From SZUA-592 sp041556555 (GTDB lineage: Bacteria; Pseudomonadota; Gammaproteobacteria; Eutrophobiales; Eutrophobiaceae): DNA of 27,169 bases. The stretch is from positions 1 through 27,169 of the forward strand of contig JBFFIE010000026.1 of the NCBI GenBank assembly GCA_041556555.1, written 5' to 3'. Position numbers and translations under genes: made by a program. The notes under the pieces were generated by a model. It made no database searches. It was given only the letters and a program-made list of their open reading frames with translations, and was not told where the DNA came from. Shown here piece after piece: positions 7,797-16,704 of the stretch (its first letter is position 1; every line of letters begins with the position of its first letter).

Positions 7797-9098
7797 ATGC
7801 AAGCCCGCACCTGTGCCGCCAGGATCCTGGCGAGGATATTTTCAAGGCAACAGAACCTGAGCAGGATATTGCCAAGATTTCTTCCTGCACTTGAAGATAA
7901 ACGCGACCGGGCCCTGGCCCAGGAATTGAGCTACGGCGTCATGCGCTGGTATCACAGGCTGGATTACATTCTGTCAATACTTCTAAACAAACCGCTTAAA
8001 TCCCGGGACATGGATATTAAGGCCCTGCTGCTGGCCGGCTTATACCAGTTTGAATATACGCGGATACCGCCGCATGCCATCGTCTCTGCAACGGTTGATA
8101 GTAGTCTGGAACTTCGCAAGCCCTGGGCGAAAGGTCTGGTTAATGCCTTGCTAAGAAAATATCAAAAAGATAGTAAGTACTTACAAGAAAAGGCGTTCAA
8201 AGTGCCTACTGCGCGTTTTTCGATGCCGGGATGGTTACTCTGCAGGCTCCAGAATGATTACCCTGAAAAATGGCAGGAGATTGCAAAAGCCTGTAACAGC
8301 AGGCCACCCATGACTCTAAGAATCAACCCGTGCCTGACTTCGCCGGAGCAGTATTCAAGCATGCTAAAAGAGGCAAAGATTGCTGCAGAACCGGTATCCC
8401 CGAACCTGCCTCAGGCTATCCAACTGAGTCAGGCAGTAGACGTTGATGAACTCCCCGGCTTTTATGATGGCCTGGTCTCGGTCCAGGACCTGGCAGCACA
8501 ATTTGTACCGGTATTGATGGATCTGCAGCCTGGCCAGCGCATCCTGGATGCCTGTGCAGCACCCGGCGGCAAGCTGGCTCACATTCTGGAAACCGAACCC
8601 GGCTTGGGAGAAGTTGTTGCCATCGAACCCGAGGCAAGTCGCTGTGAAAGATTGCAGGAAACCATCAGCCGTCTGAAACTGAGGGCAAGCATCCACCGGG
8701 CAGATGCCCGTGATACAGAGAGCTGGTGGGATCAAATTCCATTCGACAGAATCCTGATCGATGCTCCCTGCAGTGCAACCGGCGTGATTCGCCGGCACCC
8801 GGATATTAAATACCTGCGGCAGGCCAATGATATTCAGACAACGGTGCAAACCCAACGGCAAATACTCTCATCGCTCTGGCCGTTACTGCGCTCTGGAGGT
8901 AAGCTGCTCTATGTCACTTGTTCGATCTTGTCTGAGGAAAATGATAGGCAGGCAGCTGATTTTCTTGATGGACGCAGTGACGCCAAATTAATCCCTATCG
9001 ATGGGGACTGGGGCCATCAAACCGAGTATGGCAGACAAACCCTGCCGGGTGATGCCAATATGGATGGTTTTTATTATGCGTGTTTCCAGAAAAGCTGA
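7797..9098 (+). CDS. rsmB: 16S rRNA m5C967 methyltransferase RsmB
   Basis: RsmB uses S-adenosylmethionine to methylate C967 of 16S rRNA. Its 433 residues match the family length. The N-terminal third (about 1-140) is a NusB-like RNA-binding domain. The Rossmann methyltransferase domain follows, with DACAAPGGKLAHIL (about 251-264) for SAM binding. The two key cysteines of RNA m5C methyltransferases are C325 in DAPCSATG and C375 in VTCSIL. The ATG at 7797 lies 29 bp after fmt, with only a weak ribosome binding site. The 3' end overlaps the next gene by about 23 bases. This def-fmt-rsmB order is conserved in gammaproteobacteria. Confidence 0.97.
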   Translation: MQARTCAARILARIFSRQQNLSRILPRFLPALEDKRDRALAQELSYGVMRWYHRLDYILSILLNKPLKSRDMDIKALLLAGLYQFEYTRIPPHAIVSATVDSSLELRKPWAKGLVNALLRKYQKDSKYLQEKAFKVPTARFSMPGWLLCRLQNDYPEKWQEIAKACNSRPPMTLRINPCLTSPEQYSSMLKEAKIAAEPVSPNLPQAIQLSQAVDVDELPGFYDGLVSVQDLAAQFVPVLMDLQPGQRILDACAAPGGKLAHILETEPGLGEVVAIEPEASRCERLQETISRLKLRASIHRADARDTESWWDQIPFDRILIDAPCSATGVIRRHPDIKYLRQANDIQTTVQTQRQILSSLWPLLRSGGKLLYVTCSILSEENDRQAADFLDGRSDAKLIPIDGDWGHQTEYGRQTLPGDANMDGFYYACFQKS

Positions 9099-9660
9099 TT
9101 TTTATCAATTTTTACATCTCTTCGCCCTGGCAGTCTGTCTTGCTTTAATTGCCTACTCAGGTGATGCGGCTATCCCCGGTATTGAGATCGATTATGTGAA
9201 TTGTGACCTCTCTGAAGGCTTCTACTTTCTGAACGCACATATGAGCGTGGAACTCAGTGAAGAGTCGAAGAAAGCGCTTGTACATGGCATCCCGCTGCGT
9301 TTTGATATAGAAATCAAGATTATTGAAAAGCGTGACTGGCTTTGGGATAAGACCATATTTTCCAATATGATTATCTACAGACTCAGTTACCAGCCCTTGA
9401 CCAATTATTACATCGTCACCAATATCAGTAACGGTCGTCGTCAGCAATTTTTCAACCTGGACGAGGTTCTGGATTACCTCGGAAATATCGAAAATCATAA
9501 ACTATTCGAATTCGAAAGATTTCCTGTAAACAGGAATTATGCTGGTCTACTGAGGGCACGCTTGAATATCAAGGCACTACCCACACCACTCAAACCACTG
9601 GCCTATATCTCATCGCAGTGGCACCTGGCCAGCCAGTGGATTGAATGGAGACTCGAATAA
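9076..9660 (+). CDS. DUF4390 family exported protein
   Basis: This protein of about 194 residues has an N-terminal signal sequence or anchor: a basic start (MRVSRK) and then a hydrophobic run near residues 13-28. The rest looks like a beta-rich domain, with GIPLRFDIEIKI and a DWLWDKTIFSN segment. I recognise it as DUF4390, a family of unknown function usually found between rsmB and an NtrY-like kinase. I start at ATG 9076, which overlaps rsmB by 23 bases; ATG 9064 is an alternative, and longer in-frame versions would spoil the signal sequence. Its TAA stop overlaps the kinase ATG by one base, suggesting coupled expression. An envelope sensing role beside the kinase is inference. Confidence 0.8.
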   Translation: MRVSRKADFYQFLHLFALAVCLALIAYSGDAAIPGIEIDYVNCDLSEGFYFLNAHMSVELSEESKKALVHGIPLRFDIEIKIIEKRDWLWDKTIFSNMIIYRLSYQPLTNYYIVTNISNGRRQQFFNLDEVLDYLGNIENHKLFEFERFPVNRNYAGLLRARLNIKALPTPLKPLAYISSQWHLASQWIEWRLE

Positions 9661-11852
9661 TGAGGAAAGGCGGTCAACTGATCTTTTTTGCAGGCATATT
9701 CCTGTTCCTATTCATGCTGTCATCACTGTTAATGATGAGCAATGCGCTGCAGGATTCAAGCCATTTCAGCGAAATCTATCTCGGGTTGTTGATTTTCAAC
9801 ACACTTGGGCTGCTGGTACTGGTCGTTCTTATTTCGGTCAATCTCAGGCGTTTGATTCAACAATTACAGAAGCGCCTGCCCGGAGCGCGAATGACAGTAC
9901 GCATGGTGACCATGTTTACCATCCTTTCTGTAACCCCAGTGTTGATCGTTTATTATTTCTCACTCGATTTTCTTATCCGTGGAATTGATAACTGGTTTGA
10001 TCTTAGGGTTGAACAAGCACTGGACGATTCCCTTGAGTTGAGCCGTCTGTCACTGGACAGAAGAATGCGCGAGTTATTGAAAAAAACAGAACAGGCCGCA
10101 GAAAAAATTGCAATGACACCCGAAGCATCGATTCCATTCGACCTGGATGAGTTACGCGTTCAGGCCGGTGCCAAGGAATTTACCTTGCTAACCCGTCAAG
10201 GTGGCATTATTGCTTCAAGCAGTGATGACCCCACACGACTGGTTCCGGAGCGCCCAAGTGAAACCATTCTTCTGCAACTGCAACAAGGGAACAGTTATGC
10301 TGGCCTGGACACTATACGAAATACAGGTTTGAGTATTCGTGTTGTTGTCAATGTACCCGAGACCAACATCGCCAGTGAAACCAGAATAATCCAGGGCCTA
10401 TTCACGATATCCGAACGAATTAATCAGCTTGCGAACAGTGTCCAGAATTCCTTTGTTAAGTACAAGGAATTGGCCTATCTACGTGAACAGCTCAAAAAAA
10501 GTTTCGTCATTGTTCTCACTCTGGTCCTGCTGTTCAGTATATTCAGCACCGTCTGGGCGGCATTTTATTCCGCTAGATTACTGGCCGAGCCGGTAAGAAA
10601 CCTGGCAAAAGGTACACGGGCAGTCGCCGACGGTAATTATGATACCCAGTTACCTGTGCCGAGTAATGATGAACTGGGTTTTCTTGTTGCTTCATTCAAT
10701 GATATGACCAGAAAAATTGCGCTGGCACAGGATGAAGCCAGCAGGAGCCGAAATGAGGCCGAGATACAACGATCATATCTGGAAACTGTTTTGAGTCGAT
10801 TATCATCAGGAGTTATCGTGCTTGATCATAATAACGTGATTAGAACCGCCAACGAGAATGTTTCCCAGATTCTCGGCATACCGGTTGAAGAGCTTATTGA
10901 TCACAGTTTTGAAGAAATTGCGGAGAATTATCCATACCTGGATAATTTCAAGAAACTGCTTTCAGCCAACCTGCTTTCCGCTGATACTGACTGGCGTGAA
11001 CAGATAAGCCTGGTTCGTGAAAATACACGCTCTACACTGATGTGCAGTGGAACTATTCTGCCTCCATCACACGATATCCAGCAGGGCCATGTAATCGTGA
11101 TTGACGATATCACTGCAGTCATTCAGGGACAACGAAATGCAACCTGGAGCGATATGGCCAGACGTTTGGCACATGAAATCAAAAACCCGCTCACACCAAT
11201 ACAACTGGCTACCGAAAGACTGCGTCAAAGATATCGGTCGGATTTAGACAAGGAGGAAGCAGACAAGTTTGACCGCCTGACCAATACCATTATCCAACAG
11301 GTCGAGACCATGAAAGACATGGTCAACTCGTTTACAGATTTTTCTCGAATACCTGAAATCAACCTGCAAACGGCCAACATAAACAGCCTGGTCTCTGAAG
11401 TAGTGGACCTTTATTCGAATCTTAACCAAAACACAGAGATCATTACCAAACTGGCAGATGATCTGCCCCTGATATCGGTCGACAAAAGCCGTTTGAGACA
11501 AGTATTCAATAATCTTATAAAAAACGCACTGGATGCCTGTGAGAAATCCAGAACCTCTAGGCTGGAAATCAGCACAGAATATGTAAGAGAAAAACACAAC
11601 GGTTTCGTAGAGATCAAAATCAAGGATTCCGGCATGGGACTCCCGGAAGATATAATGGATCAAGTATTTGAACCATACACCACAACCAAGGCAAAAGGCA
11701 CAGGGCTTGGCCTGGCGATTGCCAAGAAAATCGTTGAAGAGCACCGTGGAATCATATGGGTTGAAAACAATCCGGAAGGCCATGGTGCCAGTGCTATAGT
11801 CCGCCTGCCAGTTGCAGAGATAATTGATCAGGTATCAGAACAACTGTCATGA
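9660..11852 (+). CDS. NtrY-like membrane sensor histidine kinase
   Basis: This 730-residue kinase has three N-terminal membrane helices (about 7-27, 39-61, 83-101) and a likely periplasmic region of about 180 residues. A fourth helix (about 281-303), HAMP (300-355), PAS (about 372-480), HisKA and HATPase_c domains follow. The phospho-acceptor is H505 in RRLAHEIKNPLTPIQLA. ATP-binding motifs are NNLIKNALDAC (N box), DSGMGLP (G1) and KGTGLGLAIAKK (G2). The layout is that of NtrY. ATG 9660 has GGAG nine bases upstream and overlaps the DUF4390 stop; ATG 9645 would add five residues. It overlaps the regulator by ATGA. The true signal is unknown; nitrogen, redox or envelope cues are possible, and the neighbouring trk genes are suggestive only. 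Confidence 0.93.
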   Translation: MRKGGQLIFFAGIFLFLFMLSSLLMMSNALQDSSHFSEIYLGLLIFNTLGLLVLVVLISVNLRRLIQQLQKRLPGARMTVRMVTMFTILSVTPVLIVYYFSLDFLIRGIDNWFDLRVEQALDDSLELSRLSLDRRMRELLKKTEQAAEKIAMTPEASIPFDLDELRVQAGAKEFTLLTRQGGIIASSSDDPTRLVPERPSETILLQLQQGNSYAGLDTIRNTGLSIRVVVNVPETNIASETRIIQGLFTISERINQLANSVQNSFVKYKELAYLREQLKKSFVIVLTLVLLFSIFSTVWAAFYSARLLAEPVRNLAKGTRAVADGNYDTQLPVPSNDELGFLVASFNDMTRKIALAQDEASRSRNEAEIQRSYLETVLSRLSSGVIVLDHNNVIRTANENVSQILGIPVEELIDHSFEEIAENYPYLDNFKKLLSANLLSADTDWREQISLVRENTRSTLMCSGTILPPSHDIQQGHVIVIDDITAVIQGQRNATWSDMARRLAHEIKNPLTPIQLATERLRQRYRSDLDKEEADKFDRLTNTIIQQVETMKDMVNSFTDFSRIPEINLQTANINSLVSEVVDLYSNLNQNTEIITKLADDLPLISVDKSRLRQVFNNLIKNALDACEKSRTSRLEISTEYVREKHNGFVEIKIKDSGMGLPEDIMDQVFEPYTTTKAKGTGLGLAIAKKIVEEHRGIIWVENNPEGHGASAIVRLPVAEIIDQVSEQLS

Positions 11853-13207
11853 ACGAAAAAATTCTAGTTATTGATGATGAACCTGATATCCGGAACCTGG
11901 TCAAGGAAATTCTTGACGATGAAGGATATATCGTAGAGACCGCAAAAGATGCGGGAGAAGCCATTGAGATTCGGAACAGTTTTCAGCCTGACCTGGTACT
12001 TCTGGATATCTGGATGCCCGAGATGGATGGAATTGCCCTGTTAAAACAATGGGAGGAGCATGACCAACTCAATTTGCCCATTATTATGATGTCGGGACAT
12101 GGAACAGTTGAAACTGCAGTCGAAGCGATAAAGCTCGGTGCCTATGATTTTGTTGAGAAACCATTGTCTCTGGCAAAACTTCTGCTCACTGTCAGGCATG
12201 GGCTCGAAAAGGTCCGGTTGCAAACTGAAAACATTCGCCTGAGACACCAACAGGGCTATATCGAACTACCTATTGGCGAAAGCCCGGTCATGCATCAGAT
12301 TTATAGCCACATGGATCGAATTGCCAATCACGATACCCCAATACTCATCACTGGAGAACCGGGCACTGAAAAAGAAACCTTTGCACGGTATGTCTATAAA
12401 AACGGCAAACGTGCAACTGGTCCTTTTATATCTGTCAACATATCTGCCCTCTCAAGTGATAATGCACTGGAAGCACTTTATGGTAGTGAAATAGATGGGA
12501 GTATTCACAAGGGGCTGATAGAAAATGCTGATCAAGGCATCCTGTTCCTAAAAGATATTGCAGATCTGGAACTTCCTATTCAGGCCAGGTTACAGGATAC
12601 ACTTGAAAATAATGTCATTACCCGGATTGGGGGCAAACAAGCGGTCAGTATTAATGTCAGGTTCATTTTCGCCAGCAGTCAAAATCTTGAAATGCTCGTT
12701 AAACAAGGCAGTTTTCGAGACGATTTATATTACCAACTCAATATCTTGCCTCTTAAAATACCTGCATTACGGGAACATCGGAACGATATTCCGGTATTAA
12801 TGGATTTTTTCATCGATCACTTTGCCGAGGACCAGGGGCTCCCTCGAAGAAAATTTACGAATGCAGCCAGCAATTATCTTCGCAGCTATGACTGGCCGGG
12901 TAATATCCGCGAGTTAAAAAACCTGGTGCAAAGACTATTGATACTGGGTACAAAAGAAACAATTGATATTGAGGAATTGCAATTTACACTGGGTGCTCAA
13001 CCGATCCGGGTAGTAGACAAGGACTATAATGCCAATTTCGAACTTCCCTTACGTCAGGCCAGGGAGCAATTTGAAAAATCCTACCTGGAATACAAACTTG
13101 AGCGAGCAAATGGAAGCGTCAGCAAGGTTGCCGCAGATGTTGGCATGGAAAGAACCCATTTATATAGAAAACTGAAATCTCTAGGCATAGAAATCAATCC
13201 TGACTAG
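11849..13207 (+). CDS. NtrX-like response regulator with degenerate AAA+ domain
   Basis: Three domains fill 452 residues: receiver (about 1-120), sigma-54-activator type AAA+ (about 140-380) and a Fis-type helix-turn-helix (about 405-450). The receiver is intact: D9/D10, phospho-acceptor D53, and the switch lysine in VEKP. The AAA+ domain is not. Walker A reads GEPGTEKE, with E174 in place of the third glycine. The GAFTGA loop is missing, with about five residues deleted (ALYGSEIDGSIHKG). Walker B reads GILFLKDIAD (K235-D236 for Asp-Glu). Arginine finger R290 remains but the second is Q296. The sensor II motif YDWPGNIREL is kept. Family knowledge says GAFTGA contacts sigma-54, so this is probably a DNA-binding regulator that does not activate sigma-54 RNA polymerase. 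It overlaps the kinase gene by four bases. Confidence 0.93.
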   Translation: MNEKILVIDDEPDIRNLVKEILDDEGYIVETAKDAGEAIEIRNSFQPDLVLLDIWMPEMDGIALLKQWEEHDQLNLPIIMMSGHGTVETAVEAIKLGAYDFVEKPLSLAKLLLTVRHGLEKVRLQTENIRLRHQQGYIELPIGESPVMHQIYSHMDRIANHDTPILITGEPGTEKETFARYVYKNGKRATGPFISVNISALSSDNALEALYGSEIDGSIHKGLIENADQGILFLKDIADLELPIQARLQDTLENNVITRIGGKQAVSINVRFIFASSQNLEMLVKQGSFRDDLYYQLNILPLKIPALREHRNDIPVLMDFFIDHFAEDQGLPRRKFTNAASNYLRSYDWPGNIRELKNLVQRLLILGTKETIDIEELQFTLGAQPIRVVDKDYNANFELPLRQAREQFEKSYLEYKLERANGSVSKVAADVGMERTHLYRKLKSLGIEINPD

Positions 13208-13234
13208 CCTGATAAAATTATTTAAGGAACATTC

Positions 13235-13279
13235 ATGGTTACTTTCACCGGAAATTTCATAGATAATTCCCCGTTATGA
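13235..13279 (+). CDS. Possible 14-codon leader ORF overlapping the trkA start
   Basis: ATG at 13235 has the best Shine-Dalgarno sequence in this stretch (AAGGA at 13224-13228, six bases away). It opens the short frame MVTFTGNFIDNSPL, whose TGA stop (13277-13279) overlaps the trkA ATG (13276-13278) as ATGA. trkA itself has no recognisable ribosome binding site. The layout suggests that ribosomes ending the leader restart at trkA (translational coupling). No homology is recognised for the peptide; whether its sequence matters is unknown. Confidence 0.4.
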   Translation: MVTFTGNFIDNSPL

Positions 13280-14649
13280 AAATAATAATACTCGGTGCGG
13301 GCCAGGTTGGTTCCTCTGTTGCTGCAAATCTTGTCAGTGAAGCAAATGATATTACTGTCGTAGATTCAAATCCTGACTGCCTGCTGAATATGAGTGAGCG
13401 TTACGATCTGAGAACAGTAGTCGGCACTGCATCTCATCCCTCCGTACTTGCCAAGGCCGGTGCCAAGGATGCAGACATGATCATCGCCGTTACCAACGAT
13501 GATGAAGTCAATATGATAGCCTGTCAGGTTGCCTACACCCTGTTTCATACACCCACTAAAATCGCGCGTGTAAGAAACAATGAATACTTGAGCAATCCCG
13601 CATTATTCAATCAGGAATCAATTCCTGTTGATGTATTGATAAGCCCGGAAAAAATCGTCACACAGTATATTGAACGCTTGATAAACTTCCCGGGCGCCTT
13701 GCAAGTACTGGACTTTGCCGGTGGTAACGCACAGATGGTTGCCATTTCAGCTCATTACAACGGGCCGCTGGCAGGTAAACAATTGTCAGAACTCCCGGAG
13801 TTACTACCTGGCGTGGAAATCCGGGTCGTAGCCATTTTCCGGGCCGGGGAATCCATCATCCCGGATGGCAGCACGCGTATCATGGCAGAAGACGAGCTCT
13901 TTATCATAGGGGCACCAAAGCATATTCGCTCCTTGCTGAAAACCGTTCGTAATATGGAAAAAATGGCAAAACGCATCATCATTGCCGGTGGCGGGAACAT
14001 CGGTATGCGTCTTGCCAAGACCCTAGAAGACCGGTATCAAGTAAAGCTCATTGAATTGAACTCCCAACGGGCGCAGGCCGTTTCAGAAGAACTTCTCAAG
14101 ACAGTGGTATTACAAGGCGATGTTGCAGATGAAGAACTGTTACTTGAGGAGAATATTGAAAACACCGATGTCTTCTGTGCGCTGACTAATGCCGATGAAG
14201 CCAATATCATTTCCGCCATGCTGGCCAAACGTCTGGGAGCAAGTAAGGTCCTGGCACTGATCAATCGTGCAGCTTATGTAGATCTGGTCCAGAGCAACAT
14301 GATTGACATTGCCATATCACCTCAACAGGCAACCATTGGGACATTGCTTGCTCATATCAGGAAAGGTGATGTAGTTGTTGTTCATGCATTACGTAAAGGT
14401 GCAGCGGAAGCCATCGAGGCTATTGCACACGGCGATGCATCATCATCAAAAGTGGTTGGTAAAAAGATCGATGAAATCAGACTGCCACCTACAACCACTA
14501 TCGGCGCAATTATAAGGGGCGAGGATGTCATCATCGCCCATCACGACACAGTGATAGAGGCTGAGGACCACATTATATTACTGGTTGCTGACAAGAAATA
14601 TGTCACTGAGGTCGAAAAACTTTTCCAGGTGGGAATTACGTTTCTCTGA
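13276..14649 (+). CDS. trkA: Trk potassium uptake regulatory subunit TrkA
   Basis: TrkA is the peripheral NAD(H)/nucleotide-binding ring that gates the potassium transporter TrkH. The 457-residue protein is a tandem duplication. The first RCK_N has the GAGQVGSSVA dinucleotide motif at residues 7-16. RCK_C runs to about 225, and a second RCK_N with GGGNIGMRLA starts near 232, followed by a final RCK_C. Length equals that of E. coli TrkA (458). No Shine-Dalgarno sequence precedes ATG 13276, which instead overlaps the stop of a short leader ORF. It lies 68 bp after the NtrX-like gene and 15 bp before trkH, so it can be co-transcribed with both. Confidence 0.97.
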   Translation: MKIIILGAGQVGSSVAANLVSEANDITVVDSNPDCLLNMSERYDLRTVVGTASHPSVLAKAGAKDADMIIAVTNDDEVNMIACQVAYTLFHTPTKIARVRNNEYLSNPALFNQESIPVDVLISPEKIVTQYIERLINFPGALQVLDFAGGNAQMVAISAHYNGPLAGKQLSELPELLPGVEIRVVAIFRAGESIIPDGSTRIMAEDELFIIGAPKHIRSLLKTVRNMEKMAKRIIIAGGGNIGMRLAKTLEDRYQVKLIELNSQRAQAVSEELLKTVVLQGDVADEELLLEENIENTDVFCALTNADEANIISAMLAKRLGASKVLALINRAAYVDLVQSNMIDIAISPQQATIGTLLAHIRKGDVVVVHALRKGAAEAIEAIAHGDASSSKVVGKKIDEIRLPPTTTIGAIIRGEDVIIAHHDTVIEAEDHIILLVADKKYVTEVEKLFQVGITFL

Positions 14650-14664
14650 TTATCGGGTTACCGT

Positions 14665-16116
14665 ATGCAATTTACCGTCATCCAGCGCATTCTTGGTATC
14701 CTGTTATCCCTTTTCAGCCTCACACAATTACCTCCACTGTTTATCGCCTGGTGGCTGGACGAACCTGCCCTCCATGCTTTCCTTGTTTCATTCGGAATCA
14801 TCCTTTTTACCGGGCTTCTGCTCTGGACACCGGTAAGAAAAATCAGGAAAGAATTAAGGTTGCGCGATGGCTTCATAGTTGTCGTCATGTTCTGGGCCGG
14901 TCTTGGCATGACCGGCTCAATTCCCCTGATTCTCTCTGATACCCCGCACCTTCCCGTTGTCGATGCCATTTTTGAATCGCTTTCCGGGTTGACCACGACC
15001 GGGGCAACGGTCATTACCGGGATCGATTTCCTGCCAAAATCCATCCAGTTCTATCGGCAGGAGCTGCAATGGCTGGGAGGCATGGGTATTATCGTTCTTG
15101 CCGTCGCCATCCTTCCCATACTCGGAATTGGTGGTATGCAGCTATACAAGGCTGAAACCCCGGGTCCACTAAAAGATGCCAAACTGACACCGCGTATTAC
15201 CGAAACAGCAAAGGCACTCTGGTATATTTATCTATCCATGACAATTTTTTGTGCACTGGCCTACTGGCTGGCTGGTATGACAGCCTTTGATGCTGTAGCA
15301 CACAGTTTTTCAACCATCTCAATCGGTGGCTTTTCAACACATGACAGCAGCATGGCCTTTTTTGATAACCCCCTCATCGAAATGATTGCTGTTTTGTTCA
15401 TGCTTTTGGCTGGTGTAAATTTCACATTACATTTCCTCGCCTGGAAACATATCAGTATCAAACCATATCGTTACGATACAGAATTCAAGGCCTATCTCAC
15501 TATCCTTGTGGTTGTCGGTATCATTACCTGTGTCACTCTCTTTTACAAAGCAGATTATGCTGATCCGAAAGAATTGATCATGGATGGTATTTTTCATACC
15601 GTCTCCATCGCAACTACAACCGGATTCACCAGCGCACAGCACTATCTCTGGCCTGAGATGTTGCCTGTCATGTTGCTATTCGCCAGTTTTATCGGAGCAA
15701 GCGCTGGTTCGACCGGCGGTGGAATCAAGGTTATTCGTGCTCTCTTGTTATTTCGGCAAGGGTTACGCGAAATCAGGCGTCTGATCCACCCGAATGCCGT
15801 CATCACGATAAAGATCAACAAAAAACCGGTCCAAGAGGGGGTCATAAATGCAGTGTGGGGGTTTTTCGCAACCTACATCTGCGTCTTTGGATTGTTGATG
15901 TTACTGTTAATGGCCACAGGTCTGGACCAGGTAACAGCGTTTTCCGCAATAGCGGCCTGTATGAATAACCTCGGACCAGGGCTGGGCGGGGTTAGCCAGC
16001 ACTATGGTGATCTGGGTGATACTGCGAAAGTGTTGCTCTGTTTTGCCATGCTGCTTGGAAGGCTCGAAATCTTTACCCTGCTGGTCTTAATAACCCCGGC
16101 CTTCTGGCGTAAATGA
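14665..16116 (+). CDS. trkH: Trk potassium uptake membrane subunit TrkH
   Basis: TrkH is the inner-membrane, potassium-conducting subunit that works with TrkA. It has 483 residues, the same as in E. coli, and is hydrophobic throughout, with four membrane-pore-membrane units. Selectivity-loop glycines are visible in SGLTTTGATV, STISIGGFST, IATTTGFTSA and MNNLGPGLGG. The intramembrane loop segment GASAGSTGGGIKV, which gates the pore in the family, is present. ATG at 14665 follows trkA by 15 bp with a weak GGGTTA-type ribosome binding site. The TGA stop overlaps the ATG of the following methyltransferase gene (ATGA). Confidence 0.97.
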   Translation: MQFTVIQRILGILLSLFSLTQLPPLFIAWWLDEPALHAFLVSFGIILFTGLLLWTPVRKIRKELRLRDGFIVVVMFWAGLGMTGSIPLILSDTPHLPVVDAIFESLSGLTTTGATVITGIDFLPKSIQFYRQELQWLGGMGIIVLAVAILPILGIGGMQLYKAETPGPLKDAKLTPRITETAKALWYIYLSMTIFCALAYWLAGMTAFDAVAHSFSTISIGGFSTHDSSMAFFDNPLIEMIAVLFMLLAGVNFTLHFLAWKHISIKPYRYDTEFKAYLTILVVVGIITCVTLFYKADYADPKELIMDGIFHTVSIATTTGFTSAQHYLWPEMLPVMLLFASFIGASAGSTGGGIKVIRALLLFRQGLREIRRLIHPNAVITIKINKKPVQEGVINAVWGFFATYICVFGLLMLLLMATGLDQVTAFSAIAACMNNLGPGLGGVSQHYGDLGDTAKVLLCFAMLLGRLEIFTLLVLITPAFWRK

Positions 16117-16700
16117 GCATGCAAGGACGAGATGCGGAAAAATGGAATTCGCTCTACAGAAATGGAGAACACACAAGCCCCACACCTGCTACAGTGCTGG
16201 AATTGTTTACCCATCTTTTGCCTGCCCGGGGCAAGGCCCTGGATCTCGCCTGTGGCCGAGGTGCGAATGCAATATATCTTGCCAGTCATGGCCTTGATAC
16301 ATCGGCCTGGGACATATCGGATGAAGCTATAAAATGGTTAGAGCATTCGGCAAATTCCCATAAGCTCAAAATCGATTTGCAGGTCAGGGATGTAATCAAG
16401 CAGCCGCCTGAATCGAGTAGTTTTGATATCATTGTAGTCAGCCGATTTCTCGATAGAAGTCTTTTCCCCGCACTCTGCAAAGCTCTGACCGTCAATGGCC
16501 TGTTATTTTACCAGACCTTTATCCGGGAACGGGTCTCGGATACCGGACCATCTAACACTGGCTATCGGTTGGCGGAAAACGAGTTGCTTGAACTTTCCAG
16601 CCCACTGCATATTATCTACTATCATGAAGAGGGGACTGTAGGTAATACCTCAGTGGGATTCAGAGACCAAGCCATGTTGATCGCTCAACGGCGTCAGTGA
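16113..16700 (+). CDS. Class I SAM-dependent methyltransferase (TehB-like)
   Basis: The 195-residue protein has the class I SAM-binding motif ALDLACGRGANAIYLA (residues 42-57), an acidic second-strand end (AWDISDEAI) and FDIIVVSRFLDR as the motif IV region. This pattern is seen in the TehB-like group of small methyltransferases. The substrate cannot be told from sequence, and tellurite or chalcogen methylation should not be assumed. The start ATG overlaps the trkH stop by four bases (ATGA), so it is probably translated with trkH; a second ATG two codons later is possible. The TPR gene follows after four bases. Confidence 0.85.
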   Translation: MSMQGRDAEKWNSLYRNGEHTSPTPATVLELFTHLLPARGKALDLACGRGANAIYLASHGLDTSAWDISDEAIKWLEHSANSHKLKIDLQVRDVIKQPPESSSFDIIVVSRFLDRSLFPALCKALTVNGLLFYQTFIRERVSDTGPSNTGYRLAENELLELSSPLHIIYYHEEGTVGNTSVGFRDQAMLIAQRRQ

Positions 16701-16704
16701 AAAA

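Noticed and set aside
7342..7890. 182-residue minus-strand frame across the fmt/rsmB junction
   Set aside because: Antisense to two clear genes, with Cys- and Pro-rich composition typical of shadow frames.
8364..8861. 165-residue minus-strand frame inside rsmB
   Set aside because: Antisense to the rsmB catalytic domain, with no domain of its own.
16113..16700. Tellurite resistance function for the methyltransferase
   Set aside because: Resemblance to TehB is only at the level of the general SAM-binding fold; the genomic context gives no support.
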